Shown piece by piece: positions 1 through 11,815 of a stretch of 64,000 nt of DNA. The notes beneath the pieces are model-generated. The model did no database searches. It worked only from the letters and a program-made list of their open reading frames with translations, and was not told where the DNA came from. The translations under genes were made by a program, and so were the position numbers. The stretch is from Inia geoffrensis (taxonomy: Eukaryota > Chordata > Mammalia > Artiodactyla > Iniidae), in assembly GCA_036417435.1 (NCBI GenBank), contig CM070908.1:47153090-47217089 (forward strand), written 5' to 3'. Numbering within the stretch: position 1 is the stretch's first letter; each line of letters begins with the position of its first letter.

Positions 1-1330
1 TTTGTTAGTATACAATTGTTTATAATAATCCCTTATAGTCCTTCTTATTTCTGTTGGGTTGGTAATAGTATCACCTCTTTCATTCTTGGTTTTAGTACTC
101 TGAGTCCTCTTCTTTTCTTTGTCAGCCTAGCTAAATATTGTCAATTATTTTGGTGCTTTCAAAGAACCACATTTTGGGTGTTTTTATTTTCTCTATTGTT
201 CTTCTATTCCCTATTTCATTTGTTTCCGCTGTAATCTTCATTATTTCCTTCCTTCTGCTTGCTTTGGGTTAAGTTTGTTTTTTCTTTCCATAGTTTCTTA
301 AGGTGAAAGGGTAGGTTATTGATTTGAGAGCTTTTTTCTTTTTATATAGGCATTTAGAACTATAAAGTGAGCATTGTTTTCATTGTATCCCTTAAGTTAT
401 GCTATATGTTGTGCTTTTGTTTTCATTCATCTAAAATTATTCCTAAGGTTATGTGATTTCTTCTTTGACCCATTAGTTGTTTATGAGTGTGTCATGTAAT
501 TTCCAGTGTTTATGAATTTCCCCTAGTTTCTTCTGTTATTGATTTCTAACTTCAATTTTTTTTATGGTCAGAAAACATACTTTGTATGACTTCAATCTTT
601 TTAAATTTTTTAAGACTTCTTTCATAAGGCTTAATATATGGTCCATTCTGAAGAATACTCCAAGTTCACTTGAGAAGAATGTGTATTTAGCATTTGTTGA
701 GCGTTCTATAGATGTTTGTTATGTCAGGTTGGTTTGTAGTGTTGTTCAAATCTTCTTTTTCCATGGTAATCTTCTGTCCAGCTGTTCTATTCATTATTAA
801 AGTAGAGTATTGGTGTGTCCAGTTATTACTCTTGAATTTTCTACTTCTCCCTTAAATTCTGACTTTTTTGCTTCATGAATTTGAGGGCTCTGTTGTCAGG
901 TACATATAAGTTTATAATTGTTATATCTTCCAGATGCATTGACCATTTTATCATTACAAAATGTTTGTTGTTTTTTTTGTCTAGTAAAAATTTTATCTTT
1001 AAGTTTATTTGGTCTGATATTAATATAGCCAGTCCAGCTCTCTTTTGATTGCCGTTTGAATGGTATATGTTTTTCTATCATTTTACTTTTAACCTATTTG
1101 TCTTTAATCTAAAATATGTTGCTTGTAGACAGCATATATTTGAATCATTTAAAAAATCCATTCTACAAATATTTGCCTATTAATTGGAGTGTTTAATCAC
1201 TTATATTTAATGTAATTACTGATAAAGTAGAATTTCCTTTGCTATTTACATTTTGCTATTTGTTTTCTACATGTCTTATGTCTTTATCTCTTCTTTTTCC
1301 ATTACTGCCTCCTTTTGTGTTAAAGTCCAG
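1..1330 (-). mobile_element. Old L1 fragment, ORF2 endonuclease region, decayed
   Basis: The plus strand reads as the reverse complement of L1 ORF2. The stretch around 660-780 (ending of the endonuclease domain) and 1000-1330 (start of ORF2, with the motif 'gtagacagcatatat' near 1120-1135) can be aligned by eye with the two better L1 copies at 19205-34929. It is riddled with stops and indels, so no protein survives. The element enters from the left edge of the window and its L1 5' side stops near 1330. It belongs to an older subfamily (L1M-type, inferred from divergence). Confidence 0.85.
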
Positions 1331-1599
1331 TCCTCCACTATTAGTAATGTTAATTCTGATCATTTGACAACTAAGAAATATCAACCACTCTGAGGTTGCC
1401 CAGGTGACTTTAAATCTCGCTTGAGATATTGATGTTCTTCACTATTCCAATAAAACCAAATCATGAGAAAGATTTCATGATATAGTTTAGGGTTTAGTCA
1501 CCACTTGCTAGAAGAATTCAACATATTATCAATGACAATATAAAATATTTTGAAAAGTTTTATTTTGTGTCTTAACTCCTTTCATTATTCATTCACACA

Positions 1600-2246
1600 C
1601 AATATGCTAAGTGCCAACTTAATTCTAGGCAATGGCGTAGACACGGGGGAAACAACAGTGAATAAGATAGACAAGGTCCCTGTCCTCATGAAGCTTAAGT
1701 TCTAGTGGGAGAGACAGTCAATGAATAGATGAACAAGATGAACAAGTATATTCTAAAATACACAGCAAGATAAGAGCTAGGAATAAAATACAGTATGGGA
1801 AAGATGTAGAGATGCATAGTGGAGGGGATATTTTAGATTGGAGGATTCTGAGAAGCGGTCTCTGAGAAGGTGACTTTTGAACAAACACCTAAATGAAGAG
1901 AGGGTTCAAGTCATAAAGTTCTGTTGGGGTAGTGTTTGAGGTAGAGAAAATGGCTGCAAAGACCCTCAAGCAGAAGCGTGCTTGGCATGGTTGAGGAGCA
2001 ACAAAGATTCCCATGTGGCTGAAGAGAAATAAGCAGGGGAAAGACTGGTGAAAAATGAAGCAAGTTAGGTAGGCAGTGTTCATATATGCATGATCTCATA
2101 GGCCTTATTCTAAGCCAGTAGAGGGTTGTGAGCAAAAAAATGGTATTGTTAGCTTTCGTTTTTAAAGGAACACTCTGGCTACTGCATGGAGAATAAACTG
2201 TTGGAGGACATGAGTGAAGTTGAAAGACCAATGTAGTGGACACTCC
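1600..2246 (+). repeat. Ancient mammalian interspersed repeat, left half
   Basis: The consensus-like phrases 'ctcatgaagcttaagttcta', 'cacctaaatgaagagagg' and 'aggaacactctggctactgc' occur in order. The same family recurs at 55330-56605. I recognise it as a widespread old mammalian repeat but cannot name the family with confidence. It is interrupted at about 2247 by an LTR-like block and continues at 2822. Confidence 0.6.
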
Positions 2247-2815
2247 TTAAGTTGATTTCTAATAAGCTATACCCTCGTATTGGTACTCTCCCTGAATTCA
2301 GGCAGAACCTATGACTTACTTCTAATGAACAGAATATGGCAAAGGTGATGGGATTCAATGTCACGGTTATGTTACATTACATAAGACTTCATCTTAGCAG
2401 ACTGGAATGTGAGACATTCTCTTGATTCTGTTGAAGAAGCAAACCATCTATGGCCTAGGAGTGGGCCATGTGTCAGAGACCTCTAGGACCTATGGGCAAG
2501 GCAGTCCCCAGCCAAGAGCTGGTAAGAAGCTGAGCCCTAAGTTCTATAACCACAAGACACTGAATTTTGCCAACTATTTGAGTTAACTAGGAGGTGGATC
2601 CTTCCTTAGTTGAACCTCCAGATGAGAATGCAGCCTGCCAACATCTTGATTACAGACTGTCAGATGCTGAGCAGGGTCAGTTAAGCTATTTCCAGACTCC
2701 TTCTAGATCCATGGAAACTTTGAGATAATTAATGTTTATGGTTTTAAATTGTGAGATAATACATGTGCATGGCTTGTGGTAATTTGTTACACAGCAACAG
2801 AAAAACAATACAACC
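2247..2815 (+). mobile_element. MaLR-like LTR inserted in the ancient repeat
   Basis: This block separates the two halves of the ancient repeat. Its right end, 'gtggtaatttgttacacagc' at about 2777-2796 followed by an 'acaatac'-like end, is typical of MLT/MST LTR termini. Its internal text about 2620-2665 (gatgagaatgcagcctgcca) also fits that class. The left boundary is approximate and I could not establish a target duplication. Confidence 0.45.
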
Positions 2816-2821
2816 AACTCA

Positions 2822-3015
2822 GATGTTTTTGTAGTAGTCCGGGCAAGAGATGATAGCTAGTAGTAATGGAGATGGGGGGAAGTGGTCTGATTTGGGATGT
2901 GTTTTGAACATAGAGATTTTGCCAATAACATTTGCCAGTAGCTTGGATATGGTATATGTGAGAATGGAGGAGCCCAAGATGACTCCAAGAATGGCTCCAT
3001 AAATAAACATATCCC
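2822..3015 (+). repeat. Ancient mammalian interspersed repeat, right half
   Basis: This continues the repeat at 1600-2246: 'tagtccgggcaagagatgat' and 'agatgactccaagaatggct' follow in the order expected for the family. Confidence 0.55.
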
Positions 3016-3230
3016 ACTTACAAAAATCAATTGATTTATATTTTGTGCATCTTATAAATAAAATCTGCTCAACCCCCATTGGCATGATGTAGCACTTCTT
3101 CCAGGAATGCATTTGACCTTTTTCTAAGCCAGGCTAGCTTTGCTCATGCTTCACGTTTCAAGTGAAATGTGTCCCTTCTGTGAAAGCTCCATCATGTAGG
3201 ATAGGACAGTAGCTTAAAGTTTTTGCTCCC

Positions 3231-3577
3231 TGTCTTAGTCAGTTTGGGCTGCTATAATGGAATCCCATAGCATGTCCCATAGGTGTCTTATAAACAACAG
3301 AAATCTATTTCTCACTGTCTAGAGGCTGGGAACTCCAAGGCACTGGCAGATTCAGTGTCTGGCTTACAGATAGCTGTCTTCTTGCTGTGTCCTCTCATGG
3401 AAGGAGGGGCTAAAGAGCTCTGTGGGGTTTTTTTTATGAGGGCACTAATCCTGTTCACGAGGACTCTGTCCTCATGACCTAATCACCTCCCAAACACCCC
3501 ACCCCCAAAACACCACAGCATTGGGGATTCAATTTCTACCTATGAATTCTGGGGACACAAACATTCAGTCTACAGCA
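3231..3577 (-). mobile_element. MLT1-type LTR (MaLR, ERVL class)
   Basis: The segment starts 'tgtcttagtcagtttgggct' and ends 'acattcagtctacagca', with 'acaacagaaatctatttctc' and 'gacctaatcacctcccaaa' between. This is the reverse complement of the MLT1 LTR consensus in full order. It is a solo LTR; no internal region is attached. Divergence and small deletions mark it as old. Confidence 0.85.
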
Positions 3578-3676
3578 CTCCCCTAGCACATTGCTCAGAA
3601 ATCTCTTTACAATATTTGTCTCATGAACTGTAACTTATGTTTGTGCCTCTGTCTCCTACACAAGGCAGATGGTTTT

Positions 3677-3880
3677 GTTTTTTTTTTTGCGGTACGCGGG
3701 CCTCTCACTGTTGTGGCCTCTCCCGTTGCGGAGCACAGGCTCCGGACGCGCAGGCTCAGCAGCCATGGCTCACGGGCCCAGCCGCTCCGCGGAATGTGGG
3801 ATCTTCCCGGACCAGGGCACGATCTCATGTCCCCTGCATCGGCAGGCAGACTCTCAACCACTGCGCCACCAGGGAAGCCC
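3677..3880 (-). mobile_element. Cetacean tRNA-derived SINE (CHR family), with 15-bp target duplication
   Basis: On the minus strand the element begins with the head 'gggcttccctggtggcgcag' and ends in a poly-A (poly-T here, from 3677). The perfect duplication 'aaggcagatggtttt' lies at 3662-3676 and 3881-3895. Such SINEs have an internal RNA polymerase III promoter and are copied by L1 proteins in trans. The CpG dinucleotides are well preserved, suggesting a fairly recent insertion. Confidence 0.93.
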
Positions 3881-3895
3881 AAGGCAGATGGTTTT

Positions 3896-4732
3896 CATCT
3901 TTATATTCCAAAAGCCTAGACAGAGTCTGGGACATCTAGAAAATATTCAAGTTTGGTGAATGAATAATTGCAGTTATTCGGAAAATATCTGAAATCATCA
4001 GATTCAACTGTATTTTACCTGATTCTGTCCTCCCATATCAACATAGTTCATCTCATTATATGATCAACTAAAGCAGAAAAGATGTGTACTCATATATTAC
4101 CTGTATATGTGAGTGTATATAATAAATAGACTGTACTGTAATCATTTGACATTGTTAACTCCATAAATAACATTATTACTCATGTTATATATACTGTGTG
4201 TATGTGTGCATGTCCTTGTTCACATGTGTTTTGTGTGTGTGTGAGAGAGAGACAGACAGACAGAGAGATAAAGGATTCTTATAAGCTGAAAAAACATGTT
4301 TAATCCAGTTTAAATTGCAGATCCAGCATTTACCTTCTTGATCTATTGTTTCCTAGCCTTGTAAAAGGATAAAAGTGAAATTTTGAAAAGACTTTTGAGA
4401 CTGATACTTCAACTATTCAAGAATGTGCAAAAGGGATAAGATAGATGCTAAGTCTCTTTAAAAAAGGAAAGGAATGTTCCAATATAAAAAAATATGGTAT
4501 TTGTGGGCTATGGTTTGTTCAAACACACTGGGGTAAATTTCCAGGCTTCAGTCCAATTGTATGATGCATTCAGAATCTCTGTGCCTACTCATAAAAATGT
4601 CTTGGATAAAAGACTTTGAAAATTGTTTAGGGGTTTTAACTGTTCTGAGCACAGAAATGTTGACCATTTCATTTTGGGACCAGAGGTTCAATATGGAACC
4701 TGATAGACCAGTGATCATAGTTTCCGTAATTC

Positions 4733-4738
<6 letters not shown>
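3896..4738. other. No recognised feature
   Basis: AT-rich sequence with a short TG/AG-rich stretch (about 4190-4268). I see no gene or recognisable repeat otherwise. Confidence 0.5.
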
Positions 4739-4763
<25 letters not shown>

Positions 4764-4796
4764 TACACACACACACACGTACACATGTACACACAC
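4739..4796 (+). repeat. (CA)n microsatellite, imperfect
   Basis: CA dinucleotides are interrupted by 'cat' and 'cgtacacatgt' variants. Confidence 0.95.
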
Positions 4797-5021
4797 CCTT
4801 CCTAAGAGGGCAAGTGACCTCAAAAGATTGGAGGAGCCTCACTGAGTCAGTTCACCATTTGCCTTAAAGTGTTCATTTTCCTACTCATCATTCTGAGACA
4901 TCCAAACTCTCCAATAAATCACAAATACACACTTGCTGTCACTCGGGAAAATTTTTGGCAACAAGACTTATGATCTGGAGCATGATGGAATTTCTGTCCC
5001 TCCGATTAAAAGTGATGTTCA

Positions 5022-5111
5022 ACACTATAGTATATTCAGAAGTTGAAATACAATGTTGTACAAGTGAAATCAATATAATGTTATAAAACAGGGTTACCTC
5101 AATTAAAAAAA
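5022..5111 (+). mobile_element. Short L1 3'-end-like fragment
   Basis: 'caatgttgtacaagtgaaat' followed by 'gttacctcaatt' and an A-tract resembles the terminal 3' UTR of cetartiodactyl L1s. It is short and diverged. Confidence 0.4.
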
Positions 5112-6384
5112 AAAATGATGCTCAGAGCAACCCATTACTTCGGTTAGAGTAATTCACAGATTGGAACCAAAGCAGATATGCCAGGCTCAGAAGAAAGCCA
5201 GACCTGAACACAACTGAAAAGGTTTTCCATAGACAAAATCAAGAAACAGAACAAATTTGGCTGTTCAAAATATTATTTAGTCCTAACTTAGTTCTCAGAC
5301 AAGGATGGAATATCAATTGATAATGATAGATATACCTTTACCAGTATGGGTTGAAGCTATCCAGGAGACACCACCAAACGGTCAGTCTCAAAATTTGATC
5401 TATGTTACCTTGTAAACATTCAAACAACAGTCATTGCTGAAAATGTATAAGAATTGGAACCTATTTTTGGAAAGCATATTTAGTATATTCACTAAGCCCC
5501 TCACGGCTCTATCAGTGACTCTGCTAAGGGAGGGTACCATTCAGAGCCATGCAGAATGATGTTTAAAATACGCATGCTTGTGAAATGGGGAAAAAAATCA
5601 ATAGGTAAAGAAATATTTGTTCTGTGGTTACAAAACCATATTTCAGAGCCAGGAAATATGCATAAGACTTTTCTTTTGGAGAAAATTGTGTAATTTCCAG
5701 ATGAAAGTTTAAAAATTTAAAAACAACAACAAAATATCCAGCAATGTAAATTAGTAACACAACATGGTTCAAGCAAGTGAACTATGCTAAATTCTGCACA
5801 GAAGTTTCCAAGATGTTCATACACAGAAAGAAAATATTTTGGAAATTATTTTCATGTTGATCTTCTAGACAGGAAACCAAACCTATATGGCCCTAACACT
5901 TTGTTTGCATTTAATAACCATTAAATTTAAAATTATTATGTTTTTAAATTTCCCAGCAAACCAATTTTCTAACTTAGCCTTTTTCCAGATTTAATAATTT
6001 TTAAACACAAGATTTGAGGTTTCCTGTCCTTAAATGTTCATGAGATGATTTCTTGTTGCCTGTGTAAGAGCAAACTTAAGTGGATTTATGTTTCTTAGAA
6101 TGAAATAACTATCTAACTTTAGTAACTCTGGGGTTAAAGGATGCAACGTTTTGGCAGGAGTTTGGTCATGTATTCTTTTGTCTGGGTGACCTAGATTCCA
6201 TTTTACTTAGGGAAATTCTTTAGAGATACATAATTTTACATCTTCAGAGTAAAACAAAGTTTTATTTCTTTAGTTACTTCATTAATTCTACTTTGTTTTA
6301 TACTCAGCTTGCTACTCCATCCTTTGTTCTAGTGTCACTGAAATATCATGACCAACTTTTTTTTTCTTCACATTTTAAGTTTAA
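5112..6384. other. No recognised feature
   Basis: No long open frame, no recognisable repeat and no RNA gene seen. The 69-codon frame at 5563-5772 is in AT-rich DNA with no coding signature. Confidence 0.5.
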
Positions 6385-6540
6385 GATAAGCAGAATGGGG
6401 TGATGGAAAGAACAATGGATTTGAACTCAGAAGATCTAGGTTTGAACCTTGCACTAACTGGGTGATGTCATGCCTTTGTTTTCTCAGCTGTAAAATGGGG
6501 ATTATCTTCTTACCAAGACATGGTGAAGAATCTAATATGT
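6385..6540 (+). mobile_element. MIR SINE
   Basis: 'gatggaaagaacaatggatt', 'aggtttgaaccttgcacta' (decayed box B) and 'tctcagctgtaaaatgggga' occur in MIR order. This is an ancient tRNA-derived SINE with no function visible. Confidence 0.75.
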
Positions 6541-6571
6541 ATAGTATATATATATAATAGATTCTATATAT

Positions 6572-6596
6572 ATTCTCACTAATATATAGTGAGAAT
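6572..6596. repeat. Perfect short hairpin in AT-rich DNA
   Basis: The 10-bp arms 'attctcacta' (6572-6581) and 'tagtgagaat' (6587-6596) are exact inverted repeats around a 5-bp spacer. They sit just right of a TA-rich run. Confidence 0.8.
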
Positions 6597-6604
6597 TTAA
6601 TGAC

Positions 6605-8975
6605 TTCTATATAAAGATGGTGGATTGAGCACAGTCCTCTTAAAATCTGACTGCAGCATCAATAAAAGTAAAATTATAATGATGGAGCAGAAAAGGAAAT
6701 TAAAAAGCAGAATTTTGGAGACATGAAGACAAATAGTCAACTGGCAATCAAATTGGAAAACTCAAGAAAGCTGAATCTTAAGCCAACAATGGAGAAAGCT
6801 AGCTTAAAATTCATCAAAATGTCCAAGAATTGATGAAACCCTCTGAAAGTGGGAGGTGAAGAGAATGCTGATACAAGGAGACTGGTTGAAGGATGTGTGA
6901 AAAGTGGTTGGGTTCCTATATCCCCTCTTCCACGCCATGTACTGGGGCAAGGTGCCCTTCCCCCATCCTGGCAGAAGTCTGGAAGTTTATTCTCTGGAGA
7001 AGGTAAAATGCAGGGTCTCTTTATCTGAGTATCAGGCACAGTTGAGCAGAGAGGATCCATGACAAAAAAAAAAAAAAAAAAAGATTAAATGAAGGAATTC
7101 ACAGTATTCTAAGATGCTCTCCACCTACTTGTCCAACCCTCTACGCTGGGAACATTGGCAATCAGATCTATACCTGCCTCTGGACAGGAGATTGAAAGAG
7201 CCTGTATTAGAGAACTCTGACCAACTTAACAGAAAATATCCAAATCTACTGACCTTAGGGATTCTGTAACCCAGAGCCTACGCTGGTCATTACACACATT
7301 CAGAGCTTCCATCAACTTTAGATTCTCCCATTATTAAACATAAGTGGAAAAATTAATGATACCAACATTCAAGGAAAATCTCTAATATGAAGAATACAGA
7401 AAACAACAACACACAGGGGGAAAAGCCACTTAGAGGAACCAAAGCTGTACAGGAAGGATATAACTTCAAGTTAATACTATAAATATCCTTAGACAGATAA
7501 GAACATATTATATCCATGAAACAAATGAAATGCTAACTAAGAGAGAAAACAAACAGAATAAAAAGAGGTTTTGAAAAAAATAGTAATATTATAGCAGAAA
7601 TGAAAACCTCAATAGAAGAGTTAAAAGATAAAATTAAGGAAAACTCCCAGAAAGTAGAACTAAAATACAGAGAAGGAAAATAGGAAATAAAACATAATAA
7701 AGAGAGGATAAGTCATGAACATCCAACAACTAATTAATAGGAGTTCCAGAAAGAGAGGACATGGAAAATAGAGAAGAAATTGTGAAAGAAATAATTCAAG
7801 AATATATCCCAGAACTAAGGAACACTAATTTCCAGACTGAGAGATCCTGACAACAGTCAGGACAATAAATGAAAACAAACTTCCTGCCAAGGCATATTGT
7901 TGTGAAATTTCATAATAGTGAGAACAAAAAAAGTCCTAAAATCTTTCAGAATGTAAAAGTGCATAATATACAAAGGGATGGTTTTCAGAATGGCAGTGGA
8001 TCTTTCAATAGAATCTTAGAACCTAGAAGATAATGTACCAATGTCTTCAAAATTCTGAAAGATAATTATTTCCAATCAAGAATTCTATACTCAGGCAAAC
8101 TATCAGTCAATTGTGAAGCTAGAATATGCAAAGCCTCAAATGATTTTCCTCCCACACAACTTTGCTAAGGAAGCTACTGGAGGACATACTGCAATAAAAT
8201 GAGGGAGTAAATCAAAAAAGAGAAGTACATGAGTTTCTAGAAACCAGAGATCCAACCCAGGAGAGAGGTGAAGGTAACACCTAGGATGCTGTTGAGGGAA
8301 GTCCTCAAACACCAGCTCTCATGTCCAGTGCACAGCAAGTCCAGATTGGAGCAACACAAAGAGGGCACCACCAGCAATCATTCTAAAAAGAAAGATGACC
8401 TTGAATTTGATGGACTACCTGATAAACTTGAACATAGTCACAGATGTATTCTTCTGGAAGAGAGTTTGAAGATGAATTACTATAATTTACACAGAAAATT
8501 AAGAAAATAAAAAAGTGAGATAATTCTTAAATCCAGAGGAAGCAAGAAGTTATTCAAGCAAGAAAATCTAATCAGCATATTACATGGCTCAGCTGTGGGT
8601 AATATTACATAATTAACTGAGTATTGATCAAATTTACCAAAGTCTATGCCTTAATTAGGATAACAGAGAGGAAGTATTTGTGAGTGTAGTAGAGGCAGAG
8701 TGAGAATTAACTACTCATCTTTCACTTTAGAAAATCAACAGATTATCTCTCAAAGGGGAAAATCAAAGAATAGCAGGGTAGGCCTGTTATGTGGACATAT
8801 AGTGGATAATATTAGAACAGCTGAGGGTAAACACGGTTGCCTTTGGGGAGTCGGGACTGGGGAAGGGATAAAAGTGCCCTTCCTACTTCCATAGGAAGCT
8901 TCATTTAACTTTTAAAACAATGTACATATACAACTTTGTTAAAAATTAAAACATAAAAAAAGATTAAATGACACA
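6605..8975 (+). mobile_element. HAL1 / old L1 ORF1-type relic
   Basis: The middle part retains ORF1 coding text. At about 7881-7914 the plus strand translates to FLPRHIVVKFH, the RNA-binding-domain signature shared with ORF1p of the young L1 (its PRHILIKL at residues 194-201). The segment 7600-7660 encodes a lysine/glutamate-rich coiled-coil-like stretch, and 'agctactggaggacatact' follows near 8172. Many stops and indels break the frame. No ORF2 sequence follows, which favours HAL1 (an L1-derived element with only ORF1) over a simple L1. An A-run at about 7062-7082 may mark an internal insertion. The outer limits are approximate. Confidence 0.65.
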
Positions 8976-9401
8976 CTGTGCCTCAGAACCATCTATCAGA
9001 ATACCTGGTTTGTAATAAACAGCTAATAAATTTATTTGTTTTTAAAAAAGATAGGAAAATTAGATGTTTGCTGTAGTCCTTTCACACAGGAGGAAGGAAC
9101 TGATCCAGAAAATGGAATCTAGGAGCACATTGTCCAAGAAAGTATGACAGTATAACATCTTTTGAAATTATGTGGACTTCATTGGGTAGTAACTCAGGCA
9201 CAGCAAGGGAACAATTCATCCTTATTGGTCCAGCAAGTCTGTTGAAACACAAAACAATGAAGCAATTTGAGCAAAGACCTTATGTGTCTGCATGTGTAGT
9301 GAATCCATTCACTTGGCCCAGAGAGGAGTATGAGATAGGTCAGAATCATGAGACCAGTTAGTGAGATAGATCTGTGTCAGGTGCTCACTCAGAGCTCATC
9401 T
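8976..9401. other. No recognised feature
   Basis: Nothing recognisable apart from short A/T-rich tracts. Confidence 0.5.
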
Positions 9402-9557
9402 GGAGCTGTTCTCAACCTTGATTGCACACTAGATTCATTTGGGGAGCTTTAAAAAATCCTGATACTCACCACATCCTAGAATTAAATTAAATCAGAATCT
9501 TCTCCCAAGTACCTCAAGTGATTCCAATGTGTAGTGAGGTGGAGAAGCATAGCCCTA
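9402..9557 (+). mobile_element. MER5A-like hAT-Charlie non-autonomous element
   Basis: 'gttctcaaccttgattgcac' at the left and the partly complementary 'attccaatgtgtagtgagg' at the right, with 'ggggagctttaaaaaatcct' between, follow the MER5A layout. It is degenerate and has no transposase. Confidence 0.75.
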
Positions 9558-10050
9558 ATGGGTAAGTTCATGAGACTGGGCTCGCAGCTGCCATTTCCCA
9601 AATCTCATCAGAGCCCAGGGAGAGGTAGGGAGATGCAGAGCCAATGGGGAGAGAAGTTGGGTATTCCCCCCCACACCCCCACCATGCCAGGGGCAAACTG
9701 CACCTTCTAGCCCAACCCCACCTCTTTTGGTACAGTTGTAGGAATGTGTCTTCTGGGTAATCCTAAGGCACACAACAGGGTCCTGTCTTCCCTCCCTCAT
9801 CCTCACTCACCAGAACAGGAGTTCTGATTGGTCAAAACCTGAGACAATGATGGGCAGTGTCTTGAAGGCAGAGACCAGACTCCATCCTTTCCCCTCTATT
9901 CTAGTATCTGGGGAAATAGACCATTTTTCTGTTTCTAGGCCACTGGCCTTCTTGGTGTGGACTCAGGCACACTGGTCCCCTCCATTTCAAAATCTCTGCA
10001 CGTGGGACTGGAGTCTCTCATGAAAATCCAGTGAGTGGGGAGTAGGACAC
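9558..10050. other. No recognised feature
   Basis: Moderately GC-rich, with short C-runs near 9667. I saw no supported gene or repeat. Confidence 0.5.
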
Positions 10051-10496
10051 TGTCTTCATCAGCTCAGGCTGTTATAACAAACATACCATAGCCTGGTGGC
10101 TTAAACAACAGAAATTAATTTTCTCACAGTTCTAGTGGTTGGTAGTCTGAGATGAGAGTGCCAATGTAGTTGGGTTCTGCTGAGAGCCCTCTTCTTGGCT
10201 TACAGAATGCCACCTTCCTGCTGTGTCCTCACAAGACCTCTTCTTTTTGTGCAAGCAGGGAGGGAGAAAGGGGAACAAGAGGGTAAGACAGAGAGGTAGA
10301 GACAGAGAGTGGGGAGCAGGAGAGAGAGAGATATCTGTCTGGTATCTCTTCTTATAAGGGCACTAATCCCATCATGAACGCCCCCCCCCATGAACTCATA
10401 TAAACTAATTATCTTCCAAAGGCCCCATCATTGTGAGTTAGGTCTTTAACATATGAATTATGGGGGTGGCAGATGCAAACATTCAGTCCTTAACAG
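10051..10496 (-). mobile_element. MLT1-type LTR with internal purine-rich expansion
   Basis: It starts 'tgtcttcatcagctcaggct', carries 'aacaacagaaattaattttc' and 'gggcactaatcccatcatga', and ends 'aacattcagtccttaaca', matching the reverse-complement MLT1 layout. An AG-rich block (about 10258-10332) lengthens it compared with the copy at 3231. Confidence 0.8.
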
Positions 10497-10925
10497 ATAC
10501 CTTAGGCCTCAGCTCTGAGTCTTGCCTCCAGCAGAGCCTTCCTGAGGCTATCAGCCTTTTGGTCAGCTCTCCATAACCAGAGGGCATTCTGTTTCCTATC
10601 CAGTCATTGATTTTCTGTGTGCCTTCTCTCAGTTCAGAACCCCCAAGGGAGTGAATGGGAGAATTTGAGTTCTAAATTTTCTTCTAGAAACACCCAAATA
10701 CAGTTTGTAGGGAAACTCCAAGCTGGCCCTCCACTACTCTGATGGCCTAAACAAGCAGCTGGAGTTTTCCATTCTCCTCCCCAATCAATTAGTGTACGCA
10801 TTTCACATATAAAGCAGGATGTTATGCTGAGCACTGTATGAAATTAAGAAGGAATACACTCTCCTAGCTCACAAAGCAGAGTGAAATTCAAAATATTTAA
10901 CAATGGGAGCTGTAGGCAATAACTA
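10497..10925. other. No recognised feature
   Basis: No repeat or gene recognised. Confidence 0.5.
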
Positions 10926-11132
10926 CAGTTGACCTTGAACAACATGGAGGTACGGGGCCCTAACCCTCCCAACAGTCAAAAATCCATGTATAAGTTTACA
11001 GTTGGCCATCCAGATCTGCAGTTTTGCATCCTTGGTTTTAATCAACCATGGACTGTGTAGCACTGCAGTATTTACTGGTGAAAAAAATCCGTGTATAAGT
11101 GGACCAGTGCAGTATTGTTCAAGGGCCAACTG
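10926..11132. mobile_element. Non-autonomous DNA transposon (MITE) with inverted ends and TA duplication
   Basis: The left end 'cagttgaccttgaacaa' and the right end 'ttgttcaagggccaactg' are inverted copies with one or two changes. The element is flanked by TA on both sides (10924-10925 and 11133-11134), as expected of Tc1/mariner-superfamily (Tigger-like) insertions. At 207 bp it has no transposase. The family name is not asserted. Confidence 0.8.
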
Positions 11133-11276
11133 TATTTAAATACAAATCAATATAGGAGTATTGCACTATATTAGTAATATGAATGGTAATACCATTAGCC
11201 TCGCCCCAAAGAGTTTAGGAGTGCTCTGCCAGGTGTGCACTGGGACTCAGGAATGCAGTGAAGAATGCAAGCGATA

Positions 11277-11769
11277 TGTTAGGGAATCGCTGACTGAAAC
11301 CGCCCACCTTGGCCAGGCACGATGATAACCACTTGCATGAGTTGTCTCCCAACGAGAGGTCCCAATTAGGAACATAGTGCTGCCGCTGAAAACTAACTGG
11401 GAGAATTTAAGAGGGGCCAAAAGGAGAAAGGAGAGACCAGTCCATATGTCCTACAAACCTCCCAGAATCCTTCTCGCTGTAATCCATCTTGGCTGAGCAA
11501 TGTGCTAGCCACCAGGAAGGACCCTGAGTCAGAATGATAGGCCAGAGACAACCCGGAAACTAACCCCATCACCATAAAACCTGAGGCTGCCAGCCACGTG
11601 GCAGAGCAGTTCTCCTGGTTTCCCTTATCCTGTTCCTCTCCAGCCAGGCACCCTTTCCCAATTAAGTCTCTTGCTTTGTCAGCACGTGTGTCTCCTTGGA
11701 CAATTCATTTCTGAGTGTCAGACAAGAGCCCACTCTCGGGTCCTGGAGGGAGTCCCCCTTCCCGGAACA
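11277..11769 (+). mobile_element. Solo ERV LTR (class I-like), 493 bp, target duplication GATA
   Basis: The block starts TGTTAGGGAATC and ends CCCGGAACA, so it has the canonical TG...CA ends. It is flanked on both sides by 'gata' (11273-11276 and 11770-11773). The internal text 'ccataaaacc' near 11571 can serve as TATA, and 'aattaagtctcttgctttg' near 11660 corresponds to a decayed polyadenylation signal, giving plus orientation. A 4-bp duplication points to the gammaretrovirus-like class. No gag, pol or env remains; recombination between two LTRs would have removed them. It lies 46 bp left of another solo LTR of a different family. Confidence 0.88.
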
Positions 11770-11815
11770 GATACAGAAGCAAAACCAAGCTGGGGCCTCC
11801 ACCAAATGCCCCTTC

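Noticed and set aside
3677..3880. Functional tRNA gene
   Set aside because: Box A- and box B-like segments are present but belong to the SINE head. There is no cloverleaf with proper acceptor pairing and the element ends in poly-A.
3623..3959. Plus-strand frames of about 96-100 codons over the SINE
   Set aside because: They translate the antisense of the tRNA-derived SINE. The same pseudo-proteins recur at every SINE copy (16356-16606, 42266-42645).
7062..7082. A-run as the tail of a separate retrocopy inside the HAL1-like relic
   Set aside because: No recognisable element precedes it and no flanking duplication was found. It may only be an expanded A-tract.
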